Assembly (NCBI GenBank): GCA_021904315.1
Contig: CM038923.1
Span: forward strand, 8,376,038 to 8,440,037
Length of the DNA: 64,000 nucleotides
From: Sphagnum magellanicum
Lineage: Eukaryota; Streptophyta; Sphagnopsida; Sphagnales; Sphagnaceae
Direction: 5' to 3'
Positions 35,222 through 45,154 of the stretch are shown here, in pieces. Within the stretch, counting starts at the first letter, position 1, and the number at the start of each line of letters is the position of its first letter. Made by a program: the position numbers and the translations under genes. The notes below the pieces were generated by a model that worked only from the letters and a program-made list of their open reading frames with translations, was not told the origin of the DNA and made no database searches.

Positions 35222-35673
35222 ATGCCAGGATTTGAGGAAGACAAAGAGGACAAGAGAGGATCATGGGATCCCAAATACAAAGACCCAGTCATCTGGAAAT
35301 TTAATCCTTGGGAACCACCACAATGGGAAGAGAATGGAGCTGTGGAGATTGCACAGCCGGATGGCATTTGGAAGATCCCGAGTGTGTATGGCAACAGAAA
35401 AGTGCTGCGCTTCCCGTTGCGTCCTCAGATCGGACCTTGCGTCCGTTGGGGCGTGTTCGTGAGAGCTATGTACAGAGAGAAATGGATTATTAATACGCTC
35501 GATGATGTTGTCCCTGCTGTTGATCCCTTAGCTTTCCAAGTTCGTCCTCCGCAAACCACCCAGATCTCTCAACCCAAAGGCCCCCCTTTTCACTACCGTT
35601 TGCGCAAAGCTGTAGCATCCGGAGATGCCAAAGTATCCTTTCGTGGATTTTGTTGTTGTTGTTCTTCTCAAAC

Positions 35674-35710
<37 letters not shown>

Positions 35711-38700
35711 TAGAGAGAGATGGTGCAAGAGAATGGTGTGTTTTTCTTTAACCAGAATTGGAGATGAAAATCAGCATTGTTGCAGAATCGTGGACCCGGA
35801 AGGTGTGGTCAGGAGGTCCAAGGGCGGAGGATGGATGTGCCGCAAATGGGTGGAGCGACCCAAGCCTCGAGATCTCGTCAACCACACGACAGAAGAATGG
35901 GAGGTGGATGGATGCTCCTCCTCCTCGACATACTTCTTCCTTCATTTGCAGAAAACTTTTGGGAGAAACCCATCTCAAACAAAACCCCCAAAGCTCCAAT
36001 CTCTTCTTGAGTATTATTCCAGTTGTTCCTCTTGATACAAACTTTGGGAAAACTCTTTGTTCAAGATTTTGGCTCTCATCATCAGCTCTTTGCTATTTCT
36101 TCAACAGATTTGGACATGGTGTTTTGTGGATCGCCATGGCTTCTTCCTCTTCTTCTTTCTTCAACAGATTTGGACATGGTGTTTTGTGGATTACCATGGC
36201 TTCGTCCTCTTCTTCTTTCTTCAACAAATTTGCACATTGGTTTTTTGTGGACTATCATAGCTTCTTCTTCTTCTTCTTCTTCTTCTTCTTCTTTCTTCAA
36301 TAGATTTGCACATTGTGTTTTATGTACTACCATAGCTTCTTCTTTCTTCAACAGATTTGCACATGGTGTTTTGTGGACTACCATAGCTTCATCATCATCA
36401 TCATCATCATCTTCTTCTTCTTCTTCTTCTTCTTCTTCTTCTTTTTCTTCTGTGGCGGTGCAGCATATGGATTGCACCCACAAGAGGAGTGGGTGTTTGT
36501 TGTTGTGGTGGTGGGAGGGGTAAACAGAGATTGTTGGAGTTGAAGGCAGCAAGGGAGGCAAAGGAGGAAGCCAAATTTCAGGCATTGATGCGGACAATAT
36601 TTGCAGGAATAGCAAACGAGGGAGTGATGAAAGATACAGCTGAGGCAATCTCCAAGACAGATAAACAACACAGTGATCATCTGGCTGCCATGTATAAACT
36701 TTGGGAGAAACAAGTCTTCCACAACATCAATGATCAAATCAGCAAAAAACTCAAAAGACGCTCTCCAGATCAAATCATGCAAAAGCTTCGTAAGAATCAA
36801 TGATGAACAAAACAAAAATCATGTCCTCCTCCTGAAAATCTTTTGTTTTGAAGGGTTTTTCTCTTCTGTTGTAATTTCAAATTTATAAAAACATCAAAAA
36901 ACTCAAGAATCCCACTCAACAAATCCAAATGATGCAAAAGCTTTTTTGTAGTAAGATGATGAAACACACAATCTTCCCACTTCTTTTCTTGATGTGTTTC
37001 CTATCATAATTTCAATTCATTGAGCACTTTTTTCATGCACATGAATGTAAGATTTTGAAATCCAATTTCAAGGGGCAAAATCTCTCTCATGCACAAAACA
37101 CAATGTGTTTTTGGGTTCAAACCACAATACATAAACATATTTACAATCATTTGCAGTTTTCACTGGGACCTGATGCCTTTTTGGACTCCTTTGATTGTGA
37201 TCATGCCCATGAGCAAGAGAACAGTGAAAGCTCTGAAGCAGCCCTGTCTGTGACTGATGATGTATTTGTGCAGGGTATCAGCAAATGCGTTACTGCAAAC
37301 AAGTCAATAGGAGGCTTGTTTTCCGAGATACGCTCAACAATGAGTATGATCCATTTGAATTGCAAGGGACTGAAGTGCACTATTCCACAAAAGATATGAT
37401 TGACCCCGTAAAACATGATTTAGAGAAGGTTGCATGTGTATCTCTCCCAACCCACCCAATATTCACAAAATCTCTTCCTTCTCCTCAATCAATGTCAAGA
37501 TGTCAAAAATTGTGTTTGTTTCTTCAGCTTGTACAGAACCCTCCAAACCAAAACAGACCCCAGAAATTTTCCACACAGACAGCTATCCTTAGTTCTCATT
37601 GTCAAAAACAAGTCAAGCTTTGACATAATTACTCCTCATTCAACATACTTATAACACAGAGAGGGAGAGAGAGAAGTTGTGTTTGCCAATTTTGTGTCTC
37701 ACAGACTGACTATGGTACATTTCTGGGGATGAATCTGATGGGAGAATTTGATTTCTAAGCTGGGATTGCAGGATAAACGGGAGAGAGTATTTCGAGGTGA
37801 TTCTGTATTCCATAAGGTCCATACAAAGGATATTCTGGACCCAACATTCTGGACATATGCCAAATTCCGTAGCACAATGCATGGTCATGTCAACGCTGAC
37901 AATGAGGATGCAACATATAAGCCTCGTGAAATGATTCCTGAGTAAGATTTCCTCAACCCAGTATACAGAAGAAACCAGAAACAAAACATGCAGTGTGTGA
38001 TGATGACTAACCTACTTGACTATTGCAAAAATGTGCATCTGATTGATTGCACATATAAAGTAAGCAATCCAATCTTTAACATAATAACAACATGGTTTTT
38101 AATGAATGAATGCAGGAAGTGGTATTCGAGACCTGTATTTTGGAATAGAACTTGGGGATCTGAATGTTGGAATGAAGCATTCCCACCTGGAGGCAAAGGC
38201 GTAAGTTTGCTCTTCTTCACCATTTCCCTCACCCTTCTACTGACTTGAAAATCCAGTTTTGCTCTTCTCTACCAAACCCATCTCCTACTACTAAATGGAA
38301 ATCATACCCAATCTTCTACTGATGGGAATTCCAGTTTGCTCTTCTTCACCACCCCCAATCTTCTACTGATGGGAAACCCAGTTTGCTCTTCTTCACCATA
38401 GCCAGTCTTCTACTGACCAGAGATCTACTCTACTCTTCTTCACCATTCATGCCTACTGACTGGGAATCATACGATATGGTTATACACTCTCTGCTGGGTT
38501 ATTTTTTTGTCAGCATGCACAATGTTGAAGCATTATGGTCCACTAATGACTATGGGTGGATTACTACATCCCATAATAGGGCAGGTCTTTTGTAAGGGAC
38601 TGGAACTGGACTCATTACTATTACCTGCATATTTGAAACATTTCAAGGTTTGAATTTGTGGGTCGGTGCTGGTGGTTTACAGATGCCACCAAAGCCACTG

Positions 38701-38805
38701 GATGACCAGGAAGCAGTGTGGAAAATTGAGTTAGATATGGTGTGGGATAGTCCTGTCAAGCATCAAAAGAAGCTCATGATCTCAGAAGATAATGAATGGT
38801 TCTGA
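35222..38805 (+). CDS. FAM228-domain protein, probable motile-cilium (sperm axoneme) component
   Basis: Exons by border and phase: 35222-35632, 35775-35903 (acceptor less sure; the stronger CCAG at 35755 would shift the frame), 36540-36789, 37274-37428, 37772-37941, 38116-38200, 38683-38805. The product is about 440 aa. The middle part fits FAM228 proteins: LWEKQVFHNINDQISKKL, RSPDQIMQKLRYQQMRYC, VNRRLVFRDTLNNEYDPFEL, then DMIDPVKHDLEK. Animal FAM228 genes are linked to testis and ciliated tissue, so a role in the sperm flagellum is inferred, not shown. The N-terminal 180 residues are rich in Trp and Pro (WKFNPWEPPQW, CRKWVERPKPRD) and the C-terminus has KWYSRPVFWNRTWG and PPKPLDDQE; these parts I do not recognise. 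The gene follows a minisatellite and carries another in intron 2. The first two exons could belong to a separate gene. Confidence 0.6.
36095..36480 (+). repeat. 60-bp intronic minisatellite with (TTC)n, five copies
   Basis: Intron 2 of the FAM228-like gene carries five copies of a unit TTTCTTCAACAGATTTG.ACA followed by a TGGTGTTTTGTGGA.TACCAT block and AGCTTC. The first three are exactly 60 bp apart (36101, 36161, 36221); later ones are spread by growth of the (TTC)n and (ATC)n tracts. Each unit contains a good-looking 3' splice acceptor (pyrimidine tract plus CAG). Confidence 0.85.
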
Positions 38806-38809
38806 CACC

Positions 38810-41191
38810 AATCATCAGACTGAAGTGCAGAAATCATGTAAACTGTGATCATTGAAGCATAACAGAGTGTAGGTCTTTTATCCACAAACCTGCATGGCCA
38901 CAAGCTGAAAGAAGGAAAACAAAAATGATCATTTGGTGGTGCACCTACTTCACACACATCTGTCCAAAATCTGAAGAACTTTCTTCCCACGACCATGCAT
39001 GACATATCCTCCAAGTATGGCATTCTAAGAGAGTGCATCATGTGATGGCATCTTGTTGAACAATCTCCAAGCATCCTCTATGCTCCCACATTTTGCATAC
39101 ATGTCAACAACAGGCCCTCACGAAATCAGTTGTTATTTGTTTGTCATTAGAACTGCTCCAAGAAAAACTCAATGAACCCTAAACCTATGTGAAATCATGC
39201 TGTCTAGGAGCTGCTGTCAACTAACACACAGTGATCCTCACAGTTATCTCTTATAGGAAACGTGCCAAATACGAAAAAAATTCTCATGCATGAGCCCTGA
39301 TAATCTCTTCAGTTCTGCATGGATTTCTGGGTGGTGTCAATTGTCCATTACACATGTATGCACCTGGTTATTCAATTTGACCCAGGTGTGTCCCTGCTGT
39401 TTCTTCACACCTCTTTCCTTTCTCTGCTGTTTAACAGAGATGCTTGTTGCCAGCAACAGCATAGATGTTTGACAGCAGAACATAACCTGCAGCATTTTCA
39501 GGCTCCAAAATTCAAGAACTCATTTAGCATCATGTTTCCCCATCTCCAGATTACTGAGAATTCTGCAACCGCTGAGCAAAGCCTTCCATGGAGCCATATG
39601 TGGTATCACGTTGATTATATTCTCTGCCTCCTTTAGATGGCCAGCACAGCCAAGAACATTGACCACACAGGTGCCATGTTCCAATTTTGCAGAAACCATG
39701 TAAACAGGGATCATTGAAGCATAACAGTGCATGCCTTTGGCCACCAAACCTGCATGGCTACAAGCTGATAGAAGACAAACAAAAGTGACATCATCTGGTT
39801 GTACACCTTCTTCACACATCCATTCCAAACATATAAGAGCTTACTTACCATGTCCATGCATGGCACATCCTCCAAGTATGGCATTCCAAGAGACCACATA
39901 ACATGATGACAGCTTGTTGGACACTCTCCAAGCATCCTCCATGCTCCCACATTTTGCGTACATGTCAACCAAGCAATTACCGACAAAGACATCTGAATCC
40001 CATCCACTTTGAATGACCTGCTCATTAGCATACCCACCCTCTTCAAGTGCAACCACGCTGGCACATACATTCAGCAGCCCCCCAAAAGTACCAGAGTTTG
40101 GGAGCACACCTTCCTGTTGCAGTTGTCCAGCCCCTTCTGTCCTTGCCCACATTTCACATGTCCCAAGTGTGGGAGCATGGAGGATGCTCATAGAGTGTTC
40201 AACAAGATGCCTTCACGTGATGTCAACCAAGCTAGTCCCCACAAAGACATCTAAATCCCATCCACTTTGAATGATCTGCTCATGAGCACACCTGCCATCT
40301 TCAAGTGCAACAAGGCTGGCATATGCATTCAGCACCACGACAAAAGTAGATAGCACACTTTCCTGTTGGATTTGTCAAAATGCTTCGAGTGCCTTCTGTC
40401 CTTGCGCACGTTTCACATGTCCCGATATCATGGTGGTCCCCAAGTGACCACATCCCGAGATCGCAACTTGTTGAACACTTTCAGAGCATCCTCCATGCTC
40501 CCCACATTTGGCATACATGTCAATGAAGCTACACCCCCCACAAAGACATCATAATCAGCCACACGACCACTTTGAATTATGTGTTCAACTTCATGAGCCT
40601 GCCTTTCCCCCCTTCTTCTTCAAGTGCTCTCCTAAACTTAGCAAATGCATTGAGAACAGGAACAAAAGAAAGTGAATTTGTCAGAAAACATGCCTTTTTG
40701 TTGCAAATTCTTGGAAAAGCTCAACTTGTCTTTCTCATGTTGCTGCCCAGCCTAAACATACCTTGCAAGCTTTCTCCAATTGTACAACAGTCGCCACCGA
40801 CCCACCCACCCACCCACCCACCGATGGTCTCGTCGGTGATTCCCTGCCAGAGTCCGACCTACGTCTCCAAATGTTTGAAATCCGGATACCTTGCATTCAC
40901 ATTCTCCGGTCTACAATCCCACCACTATGAAGGATCTGCAAGGAATTGCCGCCGAAGTGCCTTGGTTGCAACTGCTCCTGCTGTTACCGTTGGTGTAACT
41001 TTTCTCCCCCAAGTCGTTGCCACCGCTCTGTTGCCGCAAGTCACAAGGTATATGTCCTGAACGGCGCGACTTTTTCTCTCAAGTGTGAGTCGATTGCGCA
41101 CTGCCATGACCACGAACAAGGATTGATGGAACAAGCAAACCGAATCGAAGAAGTTCTCGTGGCGTATTCGCCGCTGCCTCCGCAACGGCAC
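38810..41191 (-). pseudogene. Broken PLS-class pentatricopeptide repeat (PPR) gene
   Basis: PPR proteins bind organelle RNA and guide editing or processing. On the minus strand, from high to low coordinates: a basic leader (about 41191-40925), then TFVPVLNAFAKFRRALEEEG-like (40680-40600), a DVFVG..SLTCM and GSMEDALKVFNKL pair (40540-40440), a second set near 40330-40240, the best-kept stretch 40110-39841 (GLLNVCASVVALEEG, DVFVGNCLVDMYAKCGSMED, VSWNAILGGCAMHGHGK), then GVQPDDVTFVCLLSACSHAG and GHLKEAENIINVIPHM (39800-39570), and another worn copy at 39070-38810. Many stops, shifts, a duplicated 260-bp block (39990 versus 40250) and a small inverted piece (40158-40215) show it is dead. The repeat consensus is typical of spore-bearing plants. 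Confidence 0.85.
40799..40823. repeat. (CCCA)n microsatellite
   Basis: Five to six CCCA units lie within the 5' part of the PPR pseudogene. Confidence 0.85.
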
Positions 41192-41291
41192 AAGTATCGC
41201 AGACCGCGAACAGCTTCAGAGGACTCGTTCAAAGTCCAAAGTCCAAAGCGCCGCTCACCACATCTCCAAATAAAGTTGCACAATGGATGAA

Positions 41292-42389
41292 AAATGGGAT
41301 GATGGATGAAAAAATTTGTATGGTAAATGAAAAATGGAAAGGAAAGTTTACACAATTGAATTTATTTATTTATTCTAAGTTAGAGAATTAATTGACACAT
41401 CTTCCCATAAATTGTAAAATGGATGAAAATTTGTAGTAGTTGTACAGGTAGGAGCAGTGAAAATATTATGTAACAGCAGTGGAGGCGCTCAGGAAAAAAA
41501 GAAAGACAGGATGAAACTCAGTTTACCACTAAAACTGGTGATAAAACTAGTGGTAAAACTAGTTCGGGTCCCAGTTATTTTGAATTGTAAAATTTTCATT
41601 CCCAGTTACACATTTGATGGCCTATTTTGTCGAAACTGGCCATTCTCACCCCCTATTTGTGAGACTTTATGGATCACTCTAGTGAATAAAAGTTTTGTTC
41701 AAGTTAGAGAATTAATTGGCACATCTTCCAATAAATTGCACAACGAATGAGAAAATATATGATGGATCAAAAATGGAAAAGAAATTTAGTTAATAAAAAT
41801 AATAAAAATATTCACATTGAAAAAAGCATGATATCAATACCTTAAGTTTGATCATAAAGGAGGGTAAATTTTAATAATAATAAATACACACATACATTGC
41901 ATTTAAAAGGGGAGTGAAGACAAAGTGAAATTCATATTGTATCAAATTTTGTGGTAATCTAAGTTTTATCATTCTTTTTTTTTTTAAATGCTTTCACTAT
42001 TGTGATGCTTACTATTGTCATATAATTATCTTGAATCTCGTGCATTAAATATGATGATATAGTAAGTTTCATCCTTCATTCAATAAAGGTTTTAGTAATG
42101 TTTTTAGTATCGATATCTTGATAGGCTTCAATAGAGATGCACACTTCAATGCTTGACAATTGCTTTGTCAAAGTAAGAAAAAACTTGATATTATTTGTGT
42201 ACCTTTTGATACTAAAAATTTGTTACCTTCTAATATTGTTTGTCAATAAATATATATGAACACCCAATTGATTATTCATACCCAATTGATATTCATACCA
42301 AACTCACATGAAGTCTCACAACATGTCTAAACCCTAAACCCTGGATGATGAGAAAGGACAAGTTGGTGAGTAACTTTCACTTGTTGGAA
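41292..42389. other. AT-rich intergenic tract without a gene
   Basis: No supported gene. Near 41340-41420 and 41690-41745 two related stretches occur (TTAGAGAATTAATTG.CACATCTTCC.ATAAATTG, then AATGGATGAAAA or a similar run), a diverged duplication about 335 bp apart. The rest is AT-rich. Confidence 0.55.
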
Positions 42390-42905
42390 CAAGCTCAAAA
42401 ATAATTTTTAAATTGTGTAAATTATTGTTTTTATGATGTTAGAGAATTGGATTTTTTCTCAAAAATAATTTTCAAATTGTGTAAATTATCGTTTCTATGA
42501 TGTTAGAGAATAAGGTTTTTTCTCAAAAATAATTTTCAAATTGTGTAAATTATCGTTTCTATGATGTTAGAGAATTAGGATTTTTTCTCAAAAATAATTT
42601 TTAAATTGTGTAAATTATCGTTTTTATGATGTTAGAGAATTAGGATTTTTTCTCAAAAATAATTTTCAAATTGTGTAAATTATCGTTTCTATGATGTTAG
42701 AGAATAGGGTTTTTTCTCAAAAATAATTTTCAAATTGTGTAAATTATCGTTTTTATGATGTTAGAGAATAGGATTTTCTCTCAAAAATCATTTTCAAATT
42801 TTGTAAATTATCGTTTCTATGATGTTAGAGAATAGGGTTTTTTCTCAAAAACAATTTTCAAATTGTGTAAATTATCGTTTTTATGATGTTAGAGAATAAG
42901 ATTTT
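42390..42905. repeat. 64-bp minisatellite, eight near-identical copies
   Basis: The unit is TCAAAAATAATTTTCAAATT, then GTGTAAATTATCGTTTCTAT and GATGTTAGAGAAT.GG.TTTT. Copies start near 42395, 42459, 42523, 42588, 42653, 42716, 42780 and 42843 (period 63-65 bp). Copies differ at only a few sites, so the expansion looks recent. Confidence 0.95.
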
Positions 42906-43077
42906 TTCATCTGAAGAACCAAAATATACAAAGAAAAAAATGCAACAATGCTTTACAAGAGCCGATTTAATTAATCTTCCACTTTTGGGACTAAAAGAAA
43001 ACCACTTCGTGGACACAATGGGATCCAAATCTGAAGTCCCAAAAGTTGATATCACCACTTGGCATTCCGAGAGATAG

Positions 43078-43188
43078 TCGACATTCCAAGCTAGCAAATT
43101 ATGCAGAAAACCACACCATTGGTGAGACTGTTGACGTTCCAAGAAACAGCTAGTTGACATTCCAAGCTAGCAAATTACGCAGAAAACC
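43078..43188. repeat. Direct duplication of a 35-bp segment, 76 bp apart
   Basis: GACATTCCAAGCTAGCAAAT followed by TA.GCAGAAAACC occurs at 43078-43112 and again at 43154-43188 with one or two differences, in the upstream region of eIF1A. Confidence 0.85.
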
Positions 43189-43450
43189 CCCCACATCCAA
43201 AAGTGATTTTGGATGTAATTCCCAAGTTTCATCCAAGAGGACTGCTTTCTGCGGCGTAGAAGGTCGCGGTGAGCTTCGGCCACGCGAGACGAGGTCGCGT
43301 GCAGCCGCCATCGCTCGCGCTCTCAAGCTCTTGTGCGCAAGCTCTCTGCTGCTGCCTTGTCCGCTGTGTGCTCGTTTTCATTTTTTTTTCTCTTGAGCTT
43401 GTCTAATTTTTCTTTTTTTTTCTATTTTTTTGGGTTTTTTGCGTTCAGAG

Positions 43451-43888
43451 ATGCCGAAGAACAAGGGAAAGGGAGGGAAGAACAGGAAGAGGGGGAAGAA
43501 CGAGGCAGAGGACGAGAAGCGCGAGCTCGTGTTCAAGGAAGATGGACAAGAGTACGCGCAGGTGCTGCGGATGCTTGGTAACGGCAGATGCGAGGCTCTG
43601 TGTATCGATGGGACCAAGAGACTGTGTCACATCCGTGGTAAGATGCACAAGAAGGTGTGGATTGCGTCTGGGGATATCATCTTAGTCGGCTTGCGAGACT
43701 ATCAAGACGACAAGGCGGACGTGATTCTCAAGTACCAGCCTGATGAAGCCCGTCTGCTAAAGGCTTACGGAGAGCTGCCTGAGAACGTGCGCCTCAACGA
43801 GGGTATTGCCGGGGGTATGGACGAGGAGGAAGACGGCGGCGGAGATGATTACATCGAGTTTGAGGACGAGGACATCGACAGGATCTGA
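43451..43888 (+). CDS. EIF1A: Translation initiation factor eIF1A
   Basis: It binds the 40S ribosomal A site, promotes scanning and start-codon choice, and later recruits eIF5B. A single coding exon of 145 aa: a basic N-terminal tail ([19 protein letters not shown]), an S1-like OB fold at about 22-95 with [29 protein letters not shown] and the [16 protein letters not shown] stretch, a helix ([15 protein letters not shown]), and an acidic C-terminal tail ending DEDIDRI. The length is usual for the family. I start at MPKNK rather than at the upstream in-frame Met because the family begins there. A pyrimidine-rich run ending in TTCAG directly before AGATG indicates a 5' UTR intron whose acceptor lies 2 nt before the start codon. 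Confidence 0.97.
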   Translation: MPKNKGKGGKNRKRGKNEAEDEKRELVFKEDGQEYAQVLRMLGNGRCEALCIDGTKRLCHIRGKMHKKVWIASGDIILVGLRDYQDDKADVILKYQPDEARLLKAYGELPENVRLNEGIAGGMDEEEDGGGDDYIEFEDEDIDRI

Positions 43889-45154
43889 AAAAGATTTCCC
43901 GCATAAGGGATTCCAATTCAGGCAAAAAAGCTCTAGCAACTACACATGCCACAGAGTCTATTGCCGACAATCGCTCTTGGTTCGTTGCAATCCTCTTCTT
44001 TGCTATGCACAGAACCGAACAAAGATGGTCTTCCGGACATGGTAACCCTTTTTTCTACATCGTTAAAATATGAGTAGTAAGCTAGCCAAAACAAAACAAA
44101 ACAAAACAAAACAAAAGAGGACAAGACGAGGTTGTTGAGCTTCAAGGGCCATGGCCAGCCAGGGCGCTTGGAGGCCTGTTCAGACAGAGGGCAGGGATAT
44201 AAACTAAGTCTAAGCGCTTCATTTTCTGCATGGTTGCTGTATGATAATAGTTCTTAGAAGACTGGGAGGAAGCTTCACGCTCCTGACCTCAAGCCAAGAG
44301 CTCACAGTACAGAAATTTTTATTTTTACATGTTTACTTTTATGGGGTTTTTTGGAGTATGGTGTTGCTGACTTTCAGAGCTTCTTCATGTTGGTTGCTGA
44401 AACTGGAGATTTTTTGAAATATCATCATCTTCATTGCCTGGTAGATGGGACCTCTTCACTGCTATCATGACCACCTGACTTATATTTCCCAATCTGTGGG
44501 CTGCCAGATCACAACCAATATATAGCTCCTGTAATGAGAAAGAAGAGGGAGCTTTCGGTGTGTGGGTGTAGGTTATGGGGTGCACACCAGACATGTATTT
44601 GAATCCCTCGATCAGTCTGGTATTCTCCTTCTTTTTGCATAGTAAATGTATATCAATCAACATCCACAAAGTTTATGGTCTGACACTTTACGAGCAACTC
44701 TCATAGGCATGTGGCTGCACCCCTTATCAGGTTACCTTCTAATGATTGTTGTGAACATTTCTTTGCAATTTTATACATAAGTGTTTACTACAATTGAAGA
44801 GCTTCTTTTAGAGGATCCTTAATATGTGATGGTTGGGGACACACAACTGAGGTCCACTGCGATATAGCATCATGGAGTGCATCCGCCCTTCTGCCCACAA
44901 TGAGGTAATTCATGCATCCAATTACACAGTAGTGAATGTTTTTTGAGATAGCAAACAAATCACTACCTTAAAAGAGAGAGTTTGATGCTCCTTTTTGCAT
45001 CCAGACTCTGTTTTGTCTATTGAGATCAGCAAATTCATACACATCCGATTTGAAGATGTGCAAAAGCTGGAGCTCAATTGTGACTTATTTGGAACACTTC
45101 TCTAACACAATTCTTTTATGCTGTCACCTACAAGAGAGATCTTACTTTCCCCAG
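43889..45154. other. Intergenic tract between convergent eIF1A and SNM1A genes
   Basis: It holds the 3' untranslated regions of both genes and no further gene. An (AAAAC)n run lies near 44090-44115. No long coding-like frame or element is seen. Confidence 0.6.

Noticed and set aside
36082-36648. 188-codon minus frame with long Glu and Asp runs
   Set aside because: It is the reverse of (TTC)n and (ATC)n tracts and the intronic minisatellite of the FAM228-like gene.
42858-43160. 100-codon minus frame upstream of eIF1A
   Set aside because: It spans the end of the 64-bp minisatellite and a 35-bp duplication; no family seen.
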